Positions 7,186 to 14,495 of a stretch of 18,764 nucleotides of DNA are shown piece by piece. Numbering within the stretch: the first letter of the stretch is position 1; each line of letters opens with the position of its first letter. A program made the translations under genes and the position numbers. The notes under the pieces were generated by a model. The model was given only the letters and a program-made list of their open reading frames with translations, made no database searches and had not been told where the DNA came from. The stretch is from Deferribacteraceae bacterium UBA1873 (GTDB taxonomy: Bacteria > Chrysiogenota > Deferribacteres > Deferribacterales > Flexistipitaceae), in the NCBI GenBank assembly GCA_002338145.1, contig DDHP01000091.1, positions 1 through 18,764 on the forward strand, given 5' to 3'.

Positions 7186-8586
7186 TTAAACCTCGATATT
7201 GGACATTATTATTGAATAATTAAGCATTTTGTAGATGTTGTTATGTCTGTTCACAATTTCGCCATGTGACAGAACACCTATAATGTTTTTTTTGAAATAC
7301 CTGGAAATAGCTTTCAGTTCTTTATTAAAAAAACGTTCTTTATTACCCAAATATCGGCCGTAACAACAAGTTACAAAAAGTATTTCAACCTTTTCCTTGA
7401 TTCTGAAATACTTGAGGAATTCCTCAAGCTCTTTTTCTGAGTTATCCTCATCGTATTCCAAAAAATAGCCCTGAGAGCTGCATTTCAAATCACCAACAAA
7501 ACGAAATCCTTCGTTCACTCTTTTTATCGGTACCCTGGGGACATATTTATCATCATTGTCCAGAAATCCGAAGGGATATTTAAGCCCGGCTGTCAATATA
7601 CTGTCCGCTTTCTTGCCTTCATTTTTCTCATAAAAGTCCATATAAAAATTATAAGCATTATTATTGTTTATTTTCAAAACCACATCTTTATCACCGATTA
7701 TACTCAAAGGGCCGTCAGCGACTTTAAGCCCGTAAAAATATTCCGAATACAGGCGCCTGGAAGTCATAAGCAAAATACAGCTGTTTTTATAAAACCCATT
7801 TTTATCAAAAACAGAAGGCTCCCCTGTTAAATGCTTATCTCCACATCCTATTCCCAGAACATATCTACCGTTAAAAATACGCTCATAGTTATTACAAAAA
7901 CGCTCAATATCCCCAGTAACTGCATCATAAAAAACCATTACAGAAGAATCGGATGTAAAATCGGATTTGCTCATATCAGACATACAGTAAATATTAATAT
8001 CACTTTCCCTGTTTGACACCAGTACAAGCATTATACCTTTTTCATAAATATTGGAATTATACAAAAAGCCCGGCAGCACAGCTACAACAATATCAAGATT
8101 TTTCCTATTGAGATACTTTTGTACGTTTTTAGCATACTCCTCTGTCGTAAACACAAAAGCCTTTTTATCAATTTTGTCAATATCAGCATTTTCAAACTCC
8201 TCGTAATTTTCAAAAAAGAAAATCTGAAAAAATTTATTGGTAATTTCGCTTATTTTCTGTAAAAAATCCTGGAAATTTATAGGTTTTTTCACAAGCATAT
8301 CAAAATTTATTGTCATGTAAGTATTTTCAATTTCCTCAATGTAGCCTGTTATACCTATTACTGGTGTCCATGCATTTTTTAATTTTACCTTCTCAAGAAT
8401 TTCAAATCCGTTGCCATCACCCAGCATTATATCGGTAACAACAAGAAAAAAGTCCTCTTTTTCAACAGCTTTTAAAGCTTCTTTTTTGGTGGCAACCCCC
8501 AGCACTTCGATACCTATCGTTTCCTCTAAAAGTGCTTTTAGAATATCCAGATTATAAAGATCATCATCAACAAGTAAAATTCTCAT
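7186..8586 (-). CDS. response regulator with REC and FIST domains
   Basis: A 466-residue protein. Residues 1-118 are a receiver: acidic DDD at 7-9, VVTDIML with phospho-acceptor Asp52, Thr80 and Lys100/101-Pro. Residues about 140-462 look like FIST_N plus FIST_C. GIGCGDKHLTGEPSVF (about 245-260), GFYKNSCILLM and the strand pattern up to GLKVADGPLSIIG match the N part. ILFVTCCYGRYLG (about 402-414), NIIGVLSHGEIVN (about 434-446) and the ending LNYSIIMSN match the C part. FIST domains are ligand-sensing domains; the FIST protein NosP binds haem and senses NO, acting on a partner kinase. Fusion to a receiver is unusual in my experience. AAGGAG lies 10 bases before ATG 8586. The kinase gene follows with no gap. 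REC is certain; FIST is my reading from motifs and order. Confidence 0.85.
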   Translation of the reverse strand: MRILLVDDDLYNLDILKALLEETIGIEVLGVATKKEALKAVEKEDFFLVVTDIMLGDGNGFEILEKVKLKNAWTPVIGITGYIEEIENTYMTINFDMLVKKPINFQDFLQKISEITNKFFQIFFFENYEEFENADIDKIDKKAFVFTTEEYAKNVQKYLNRKNLDIVVAVLPGFLYNSNIYEKGIMLVLVSNRESDINIYCMSDMSKSDFTSDSSVMVFYDAVTGDIERFCNNYERIFNGRYVLGIGCGDKHLTGEPSVFDKNGFYKNSCILLMTSRRLYSEYFYGLKVADGPLSIIGDKDVVLKINNNNAYNFYMDFYEKNEGKKADSILTAGLKYPFGFLDNDDKYVPRVPIKRVNEGFRFVGDLKCSSQGYFLEYDEDNSEKELEEFLKYFRIKEKVEILFVTCCYGRYLGNKERFFNKELKAISRYFKKNIIGVLSHGEIVNRHNNIYKMLNYSIIMSNIEV

Positions 8587-8798
8587 TTAATAAACACTCC
8601 TTGTGCGAGAGAATAAACACAAATGTATATTTGTTTGTATATCGTTAGCCGAGGGCTCCCCTTGCCAAATAGCATCAGAGATCTCTACCCGCGCACTTAA
8701 CGCTTTAAGTGCGCAGTCTAAATGACACAATAATAGCCACTATCGTAAAACTGTCACCCCTGCCCATATTATGATAACAGTTTCCGCATTTCTGCTTA
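8587..8798. other. 212-base gap with hairpin, palindrome and short repeats
   Basis: Between the HD-GYP and REC-FIST genes, with no convincing reading frame. It holds an IR aaaactgt/acagttt (8747-8754 and 8777-8783), a perfect 10-base stem (8691-8700 with 8705-8714), a 10-base palindrome AGAGATCTCT (8677-8686), a G+C-rich patch (8649-8665) and a direct repeat TGTATAT (8624-8630 and 8636-8642). The composition differs from the flanking genes. It may be a leader RNA, an interspersed repeat, or both. Confidence 0.5.
8691..8714. repeat. perfect 10-bp inverted repeat, 4-base loop
   Basis: GCGCACTTAA (8691-8700), loop CGCT, TTAAGTGCGC (8705-8714). It is a strong hairpin in RNA from either strand. 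No T-run follows on either strand, so it is not a standard intrinsic terminator. Confidence 0.75.
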
Positions 8799-9908
8799 TT
8801 ATCTCTCTATTGTCTGCATTATTTTAAGAATCGGCGGCAGCTCCTCTTCACGCTCCTCGGATTCTTCTTTTATCACCTTAAACTCATCAATATTCTCAAG
8901 AAAAATACTATAAATATCAGGATCAAACATTTTGCCTATATCTTTTTCCATAATATTTAGAGCTTTATCTATACTGTATGCATCTTTATACACACGCTTC
9001 GAAGTCAGGGCATCAAAAACATCTACAATTTTACATATCCGCCCAAATACATGTATATCAGTTTCTTTCCTTCCGAAGGGATATCCCGTACCATCCCAGT
9101 TTTCATGATGATCTCTTGTAATATAATAAGCTGCTTTTAAAAGGGGATAGTCCTGATGATCACTTAAAATTTCCATCCCTATTTCCACATGTTTTTTTAT
9201 TATCTCAAATTCATTTTTATCAAGTCTGCCAGGCTTTAACAGCACTCTGTCCGGAATTCCAACTTTACCAACATCATGCAGCGGGGAAGCATTGTAAATC
9301 AAATCCACATCATTATCGTCAAGTCCCAGCTTTTGGGCAAGTAATTTGGTAAAATTTCTTATCCGGAATAAGTGCACACCCGTTTCGAGATCCCTGAATT
9401 CTGCAGCTTTGCCCAATTTCAGCACTACTTCCAGCTCCGCCGCTTTGCTTTTATCCAATGCTTTTTTCAGATCTCTTGTCCTTTCTTTAACCTGTCTGTC
9501 CAGCTCATGATTGAAATTTAAAAGCATGTTGCTGTAACTTTTAAGTTTAAGGCTATTTTTTACCCTGAGTTTTAAGTCTACAACTTCGATAGGTTTCGCA
9601 ATAAAATCATTGGCACCCATTTCCAAAGCATTATATTTCTCCTCGGGATAAGCAGTAATAACAATTACCGGAAGCGCATCAAGATGGGAATCGTTACGGA
9701 TTTCCTCGAGCACTTCCAGACCACTCTTTTTAGGCATACCAATATCCAGCAACAGCAAATCGGGCTCATTATCTCTTATCGTCTGAAGGACACTAAAACC
9801 ATCCTCAGCCTCGATAATTTCATAATCAGTGTCCTCTTCCACCAACACACCCTTTATAATTTCTCTGTTAAATACTTCATCATCTGCAACCAGTATTTTA
9901 TATTTCAT
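8799..9908 (-). CDS. response regulator with HD-GYP domain (predicted c-di-GMP phosphodiesterase)
   Basis: A 369-residue cytoplasmic two-component output protein. The receiver (about 1-125) has acidic Asp9-Asp10, LLLLDIGMP with phospho-acceptor Asp55, Thr85 and Lys105-Pro. A helical linker (about 125-165) follows. The HD-GYP domain (about 165-340) has His179 in GVHLFRIR, SPLHDVGKVGIPD with His211-Asp212, HHENWDGTGYP with His267-His268 and the GYP triplet at 275-277, and VDVFDAL with Asp297. All residues expected for an active enzyme hydrolysing c-di-GMP appear present. ATG 9908 is preferred because AGGGG stands 7 bases before it and the protein then begins at the receiver's first strand; GTG at 9929 would add seven residues. 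The acidic tail (about 348-357) is unexplained. It is the first gene of the signalling block, 212 bases before the REC-FIST gene. Confidence 0.94.
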   Translation of the reverse strand: MKYKILVADDEVFNREIIKGVLVEEDTDYEIIEAEDGFSVLQTIRDNEPDLLLLDIGMPKKSGLEVLEEIRNDSHLDALPVIVITAYPEEKYNALEMGANDFIAKPIEVVDLKLRVKNSLKLKSYSNMLLNFNHELDRQVKERTRDLKKALDKSKAAELEVVLKLGKAAEFRDLETGVHLFRIRNFTKLLAQKLGLDDNDVDLIYNASPLHDVGKVGIPDRVLLKPGRLDKNEFEIIKKHVEIGMEILSDHQDYPLLKAAYYITRDHHENWDGTGYPFGRKETDIHVFGRICKIVDVFDALTSKRVYKDAYSIDKALNIMEKDIGKMFDPDIYSIFLENIDEFKVIKEESEEREEELPPILKIMQTIER

Positions 9909-9935
9909 TAACAGACCCCTGATAAACACTTTCTT

Positions 9936-9968
9936 AAATTATTACAAAATTTAGATCTATTGTAAAGA
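9936..9968 (-). promoter_or_regulatory. possible promoter of the HD-GYP gene
   Basis: On the minus strand TTTACA (about 9966-9961) is followed after about 16 bases by TAATAA (about 9944-9939) within the AT-rich divergent gap 9930-10045. The -10 match is modest. Confidence 0.3.
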
Positions 9969-10045
9969 CTAATAAGACTTTTTTACTCCTTATTTTAACA
10001 TAAAAATTACTTGAAATACATGTTGATATATACTAACAAACTATA

Positions 10046-10687
10046 ATGTTTAATCTTATAATTTTTGACCTCGACGGCACTCTGGTGGATACTATCGAAG
10101 ATATCCACGAATGTTTGAACACAACAATTTCAAAATTCGGATTTCCCACTATTTCTCTGGAGTTGACCAAATCCTATGTGGGAGACGGAATGAAGAAGCT
10201 TGTTGAGCGTGCAGTGGGGGAAGAAAATTTTGACAGTAAAATAGAGGAACAATTTAGAAGTTATTATGCAGAAAATATAGTGAACCGCACCAAATTGTAC
10301 GATGGCGTTACCGACATAATGAATTATCTGTCTGGAAAAAATATTGCTGCAGCTGTGATTTCAAACAAATCTTTTGCTCTGACTGATAAGATAGTAAAAC
10401 ATTTCAAACTTAACAAATACCTTTTCTCATGGCATGGAGGTGACAGTTTTGGTGAAAAAAAACCCTCACCTGCGCCTGTATTAAAAGTCCTTGAAAAATA
10501 CGGAACCACCAGTGATAATGCACTGATGGTAGGTGATAATCATACGGATATACTATCCGGCAGCAGAGCAGGACTAAAAACATGTTTTTGTGAATACGGT
10601 TACGGCAAAACCGGTAAAAGCAAACCGGACTTCCGTATTTCAAAATTCAGAGATATTTTAACAATTATAACCGAAAATATTAAATAA
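10046..10687 (+). CDS. gph: HAD-superfamily phosphatase, phosphoglycolate phosphatase-like
   Basis: A 213-residue HAD hydrolase of the Gph/PGMB type. Motif I is FDLDGTLVDT with nucleophile Asp8 and Asp10, motif II VISNKS with Ser106, motif III Lys139 in KKPSP, and motif IV MVGDNHTDI with Asp164 and Asp168. The helical cap lies at about 15-85. Dephosphorylation of 2-phosphoglycolate, such as that released during DNA repair, is the usual annotation. Close relatives act on other sugar phosphates, so the substrate is open. The ATG is preceded by AT-rich sequence with no Shine-Dalgarno. The gene is flanked divergently by the HD-GYP gene and convergently by the YihY-type gene, with which its 3' end overlaps by 8 bases. 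Confidence 0.9.
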   Translation: MFNLIIFDLDGTLVDTIEDIHECLNTTISKFGFPTISLELTKSYVGDGMKKLVERAVGEENFDSKIEEQFRSYYAENIVNRTKLYDGVTDIMNYLSGKNIAAAVISNKSFALTDKIVKHFKLNKYLFSWHGGDSFGEKKPSPAPVLKVLEKYGTTSDNALMVGDNHTDILSGSRAGLKTCFCEYGYGKTGKSKPDFRISKFRDILTIITENIK

Positions 10688-11864
10688 AATTCCTGACAAT
10701 TAAATTACCTGACGCCTGAGATTCATTTATGAATTTAACCAGTTCTTCTTTGCTCAGAAAAACAATTATGGAATCAATTTCCGCTTTAAACTTTTTACCT
10801 AAACAGTCTTTACTCTCTATTAAATCCCCCGCGGTATACCGTACAAATTTCCCTCCATCTGATATCACTGCTCCATCACCAATAAAAATGTAGTCGTCAC
10901 CGGTCTCAACTTTAACGTAATCGTTTTTATCTAAAAATCGTATCTTGTCTCCGGCAACACTCAAAAAATACATACTAATTATCTTCATGAAAGAACTCAG
11001 CCGGGAAATCCTGGACTCTATGTACATTCTCACTGTTATCCAATTCAGGCGGTGAAAAACATAACCCATCTGCCCCCAGAAAAGAAACAGACAGAAAACA
11101 ATATACACCCAAAAAAGACCGAATATAAGCGTTCCCAACGACCCGTAAATAAATGAATAATAAGCAATATCGAATATTTTGGAAAAAATTTTGTTAAAAA
11201 CAAACAACGTCACGCAAAATCCGGATGAACAAATAAGGGAAACAGACAGAGTCATCGCTCCTCTGCTCATAAGAAAATATCCCAGCCATGATATTGCAAA
11301 AAGTATCACAATCGGCATATAAATAACATTTTCAAGCAGGTTAATAATCCATATAAAATCCTGCAAAGCCGTACTAGTAAAAAAGTCTGTAATAATATTC
11401 AAAAAAATTTTCAGAACAATAACAGTTATCAACATCACAATAGCAAGAATTTCCATAATCACAGGCACAAAAAAGCCAAGGATCCCCCATTTTATATCAG
11501 TCCTGGAAAAAATCACTGTAAAGGCCGCTTTTAAAGCCCTGACAAAAAGCAGTGATGTCAGAAAAAGAGAAACTCCACCGAATACACCAAAATTCAGAGC
11601 ATTTCGTGTGAGTGTATCCATCTTATCAGCAGAATTTAAAATATATTCTATCAAATCAGGATTAACAGATTTAATCATGTTAATAATTTCATTGGTTATA
11701 TTTTCGGATACAGGCAAATTGGTAAGGATTATGGAAATTATAAGAAGCATAGGGACAAAAGACAGCAAAAAGAAAAAGGTAAGATTTGCAGCAAAATTCA
11801 TCAGCTTGTTGGAGGAAAAGAAGTATAATGTTAAATAAAATCTTGCCAGCCAGTTTTTAAACAC
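10680..11864 (-). CDS. YihY/BrkB-family membrane protein with cNMP-binding-like C-terminal tail
   Basis: A 394-residue inner-membrane protein. About six hydrophobic segments are seen (roughly 25-49, 93-115, 128-158, 172-200, 205-228 and 236-268). NKLMNFAANLTFFFLLSFVPMLL (about 19-41, read in two parts) is the typical YihY/BrkB opening. The family was once called ribonuclease BN, but no nuclease function is supported. After Arg289 about 100 residues are soluble. Residues about 316-380 (YIFIGDGAVIS, VRYTAGDLIE, DSIIVFLSKEEL) follow the beta-roll pattern of a cyclic-nucleotide-binding domain, though the phosphate-binding cassette looks degenerate. The start is GTG 11864, with CGGAGA about six bases upstream. 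It probably follows the aminopeptidase in one transcript, separated by a hairpin. Function is unknown. Confidence 0.85.
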   Translation of the reverse strand: MFKNWLARFYLTLYFFSSNKLMNFAANLTFFFLLSFVPMLLIISIILTNLPVSENITNEIINMIKSVNPDLIEYILNSADKMDTLTRNALNFGVFGGVSLFLTSLLFVRALKAAFTVIFSRTDIKWGILGFFVPVIMEILAIVMLITVIVLKIFLNIITDFFTSTALQDFIWIINLLENVIYMPIVILFAISWLGYFLMSRGAMTLSVSLICSSGFCVTLFVFNKIFSKIFDIAYYSFIYGSLGTLIFGLFWVYIVFCLFLFWGQMGYVFHRLNWITVRMYIESRISRLSSFMKIISMYFLSVAGDKIRFLDKNDYVKVETGDDYIFIGDGAVISDGGKFVRYTAGDLIESKDCLGKKFKAEIDSIIVFLSKEELVKFINESQASGNLIVRNFI

Positions 11865-11893
11865 AGACTTCTCCGGATAAAATTACAACAGAC

Positions 11894-11932
11894 TCCGCTT
11901 TTGCCACTCTCATGTTTTTGGGCAAAAGCGGA
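11894..11932. repeat. 12-bp perfect inverted repeat between aminopeptidase and YihY-type genes
   Basis: TCCGCTTTTGCC (11894-11905) and GGCAAAAGCGGA (11921-11932) flank a 15-base loop. It is a stable hairpin on either strand. No T-run follows the stem on the minus strand, so it is not a classic terminator. It may attenuate, protect the upstream mRNA 3' end, or be a processing site between the two genes. Confidence 0.7.
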
Positions 11933-11952
11933 AGAAAATGTAAAATCAATAT

Positions 11953-13053
11953 TTATATTTTCAAAAATTTGCCATTTTCATATATTTTCACACCATCGGC
12001 ATAAACCTCGGATTTCGAACGCATATCTTTAATTAAATCCCAGTGAAGTCCTGATTTATTTTTGCCACCGGCTTCAGGATATGAAGAGCCCACAGCTAAA
12101 TGCATACTCTCACCAATTTTTTCATCAAAAAGGATATTACCTGTAGCTTTTTTTATGGAATTATTTAACCCGAAAGCGATTTCACCAACCGACGATGCTC
12201 CATCATCCGTTTCCAGCATCTCATTTAGAAAGCTTTCGCCCTTTTCGGCTGTTGCTTTTGTTACTTTGCCGTTTTCAAAAGTTAAATGCACATTTTTTGC
12301 ACTTACCCCCATAAAAGATGTGGGTACATCAAAAAACATTTCCCCTTCAGCGCTATCCTCAACGGGACTTGTAAAAACTTCTCCGTCTGGCATATTGTGA
12401 CTGCCGTTGCAGTTAATCCATTTCCTGCCGCTAACATTCAGGCAAAGATCTGTTTTTTCACCTTTTATTCTCAGTTCTTTTGTATCGGCAAGAAATTCAA
12501 CTATTCTATCCTGAAAACTGCTCACTTCTCTCCACGCTCCAACAGGATCATCCTCGTACAGTTTACAGGCGCCAAACACAAACTCTGCATATTCATCAAA
12601 TGACATTTCAGCATCCTGAGCCATAGCAGAAGTGGGATAAGGTGCGATAATCCAGGAAAAATCTCCTTCCGCCTCTCTTGAAAACATAATATCTTTCAAA
12701 ACAGACATTGACTTGCGGTTTTTGGCAATTTTCTGGGAATCAACTCCGGTAAGCTGTCTGGTATTTGTTTCACAATCTATATTTATAAGACCGTTCACTG
12801 TTTTTGCTGCTGTCATATACATTTCCGGAATAAACTCCAACTGCTTCACATCAGCATATTTGTAAAAAGAATAAAGCTGTTCAGTAAAGCTCATCCTGAC
12901 AACAGGGTAACATTTCATTTTCAAAAGCTTTTCATAACAGGCTTTCACCAGCGGTTCAGAAGATATTTCTCCTCTAATTTCAACAACATCACCTTCTTTC
13001 AGGTTCAAACTGTATTCACATATTAAATCAGCCATCTTTTGTTCAAAAAACAT
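11953..13053 (-). CDS. M29-family (AmpS/thermophilic) aminopeptidase
   Basis: A 366-residue metallo-aminopeptidase of peptidase family M29, releasing N-terminal residues from peptides in the cytoplasm. C-terminal metal and catalytic residues are visible: NMPDGEVFTSPVEDS with Glu225, VGEIAFGLN with Glu291, GESMHLAVG with Glu315 and His318, and SGLHWDLI with His337 and Asp339. The N-terminal half (YSLNLKEGDVVEIRG and onward) is typical of the family. ATG 13053 is chosen because GGAG lies five bases before it; the GTG six bases earlier overlaps that site. It lies 45 bases after the enolase stop on the same strand, so the two are probably cotranscribed. Confidence 0.92.
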   Translation of the reverse strand: MFFEQKMADLICEYSLNLKEGDVVEIRGEISSEPLVKACYEKLLKMKCYPVVRMSFTEQLYSFYKYADVKQLEFIPEMYMTAAKTVNGLINIDCETNTRQLTGVDSQKIAKNRKSMSVLKDIMFSREAEGDFSWIIAPYPTSAMAQDAEMSFDEYAEFVFGACKLYEDDPVGAWREVSSFQDRIVEFLADTKELRIKGEKTDLCLNVSGRKWINCNGSHNMPDGEVFTSPVEDSAEGEMFFDVPTSFMGVSAKNVHLTFENGKVTKATAEKGESFLNEMLETDDGASSVGEIAFGLNNSIKKATGNILFDEKIGESMHLAVGSSYPEAGGKNKSGLHWDLIKDMRSKSEVYADGVKIYENGKFLKI

Positions 13054-13098
13054 ACACACTCCTGATTATTTTAATTTAAAAACTTTTTTAAAGCACAT

Positions 13099-14385
13099 TT
13101 ATTTAATATTATAAAAAGCCTCTATCCCGTAAAAAGCACTCTGATCCAGCAACTCTTCCTCAATTCTGATCAGCTGATTGTACTTAGCTATGCGGTCAGT
13201 TCTGCAGGCAGATCCTGTTTTGATTTGTCCAGCATTCACAGCCACAGACAAATCTGCAATAGTAGTGTCTTCCGTTTCTCCTGATCTGTGGGAGATAACA
13301 CAGGTATAACCGGCTCTTTTCGCAGTCTCAATGGCATCCAATGTCTCAGTAATTGTACCTATCTGGTTAAATTTAATCAAAATTGAATTGGCAACACCGC
13401 TTTCAATACCACGTTTTAAACGTTTGGTATTTGTAACAAACAAATCATCACCCACAAGCTGCGTCTTTTTGCCAAGCTTGTCTGTCAGAATTTTCCAGCC
13501 GTCCCAGTCTTCTTCATCCAAACCGTCTTCAATAGAAATAATAGGATATTTGGCTACAAGATATTCATAATATTCAACCATTTCTGCCGAACTCTTTTCA
13601 GGATTTTTCTCCGCCTGAAGTACGTATTTACCATCTTTATAAAATTCACTGGCTGCCGCATCTATTGCAATAAAAACATCTTTGCCTGCTTTATAACCGG
13701 CATCCTCTATTGCCGTAATAATAAGCTCCAGTGCCTCTTCATTGGATTTAAGATTTGGTGCAAAGCCACCTTCATCACCTACTGATGTGCTGTAGCCCTT
13801 TTTATTTAAAACTTTTTTCAGTGAGTGAAACGTTTCCACACCTATTCTAAGAGCCTCTTTAAAGGTATCAGCACCCAGCGGCATTATCATAAACTCCTGT
13901 ATATCAACATTATTATCGGCATGCTTACCGCCATTTAAAATATTCATCATGGCAGCCGGCATTGTATGGGCAAAAGTTCCGCCCAAATAACGATACAGAG
14001 GTAATCCCAACGAGTCGGAAGCAGCCTTGGCACAAGCAATAGATACACCCAATATAGCGTTTGCGCCAAGCTTACTTTTATTTTCGGTTCCGTCCAGGCC
14101 AATCAGTATTTCATCGATTAATTTTTGTTCTAAAACATCGATTCCTTCAAGCTCTGAAGAAATCACTTCATTTACATTCTCCACAGCATTCAAAACACCT
14201 TTGCCACCAAAGCGCTCTTTAACGCCATCCCTCAGTTCAACAGCCTCAAATTTTCCGGTGGAGGCGCCTGAAGGGACTGAAGCAACACCTACGTATCCGC
14301 CACTTGTTACCACCTCCACCTCCACGGTAGGATTACCCCTGGAGTCCAAAATTTCTCTTGCAAAAACATCAATAATATCTGTCAT
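13099..14385 (-). CDS. eno: enolase
   Basis: A 428-residue phosphopyruvate hydratase that interconverts 2-phosphoglycerate and phosphoenolpyruvate in glycolysis and gluconeogenesis. Features seen are AREILDSRGNPTVEVEV near the start, GASTG, GANAILGVS (about 108-116), SVGDEGGFAP with general acid Glu205, and Mg ligands at Asp242, Glu286 and Asp313. The enolase signature SILIKFNQIGTITE (334-347) contains base Lys338. SHRSGETEDTTIADL (about 365-379) completes the active site. The start is ATG 14385, with GAGG about seven bases upstream; an ATG four codons earlier overlaps that site and is rejected. It diverges from the radical-SAM-like operon across a 110-base AT-rich gap. Confidence 0.98.
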   Translation of the reverse strand: MTDIIDVFAREILDSRGNPTVEVEVVTSGGYVGVASVPSGASTGKFEAVELRDGVKERFGGKGVLNAVENVNEVISSELEGIDVLEQKLIDEILIGLDGTENKSKLGANAILGVSIACAKAASDSLGLPLYRYLGGTFAHTMPAAMMNILNGGKHADNNVDIQEFMIMPLGADTFKEALRIGVETFHSLKKVLNKKGYSTSVGDEGGFAPNLKSNEEALELIITAIEDAGYKAGKDVFIAIDAAASEFYKDGKYVLQAEKNPEKSSAEMVEYYEYLVAKYPIISIEDGLDEEDWDGWKILTDKLGKKTQLVGDDLFVTNTKRLKRGIESGVANSILIKFNQIGTITETLDAIETAKRAGYTCVISHRSGETEDTTIADLSVAVNAGQIKTGSACRTDRIAKYNQLIRIEEELLDQSAFYGIEAFYNIK

Positions 14386-14428
14386 AACACACCTCATTTA
14401 TATAAATATTTTATAGTTACATTATATA

Positions 14429-14457
14429 TTGAAAAAATAAAGAAAAAACAATATCCT
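14429..14457 (+). promoter_or_regulatory. possible promoter of the plus-strand operon starting at 14496
   Basis: TTGAAA (14429-14434), 17-base spacer, TATCCT (14452-14457), in the AT-rich gap divergent from enolase. The predicted start near 14464 leaves a leader of about 30 bases. The leader holds CCTGT (about 14462-14466) and ACAGG (about 14484-14488) as a small inverted pair around the start region. Confidence 0.35.
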
Positions 14458-14495
14458 TATCCCTGTTTGAAAAAATACTTAATACAGGTTGTGTC

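Noticed and set aside
8691..8714. Intrinsic terminator
   Set aside because: No T-run follows the stem on either strand.
8587..8798. c-di-GMP, TPP or fluoride riboswitch in the gap before REC-FIST
   Set aside because: Given the HD-GYP neighbour I looked for the conserved cores of these classes by eye and did not find them. The hairpins are kept as unexplained structure only.
10680..11864. Annotation as ribonuclease BN
   Set aside because: This is a historical misnomer for YihY-family membrane proteins; no nuclease motif is present.
12062..12603. Two open frames on the plus strand opposite the aminopeptidase gene
   Set aside because: They lie wholly inside a well-supported M29 peptidase gene, have skewed Ser/Pro/Phe-rich composition, and show no motif or ribosome site.
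14027..14416. 129-codon plus-strand frame opposite enolase
   Set aside because: Ser/Pro/Thr-rich antisense shadow of a highly conserved gene; no recognisable domain.
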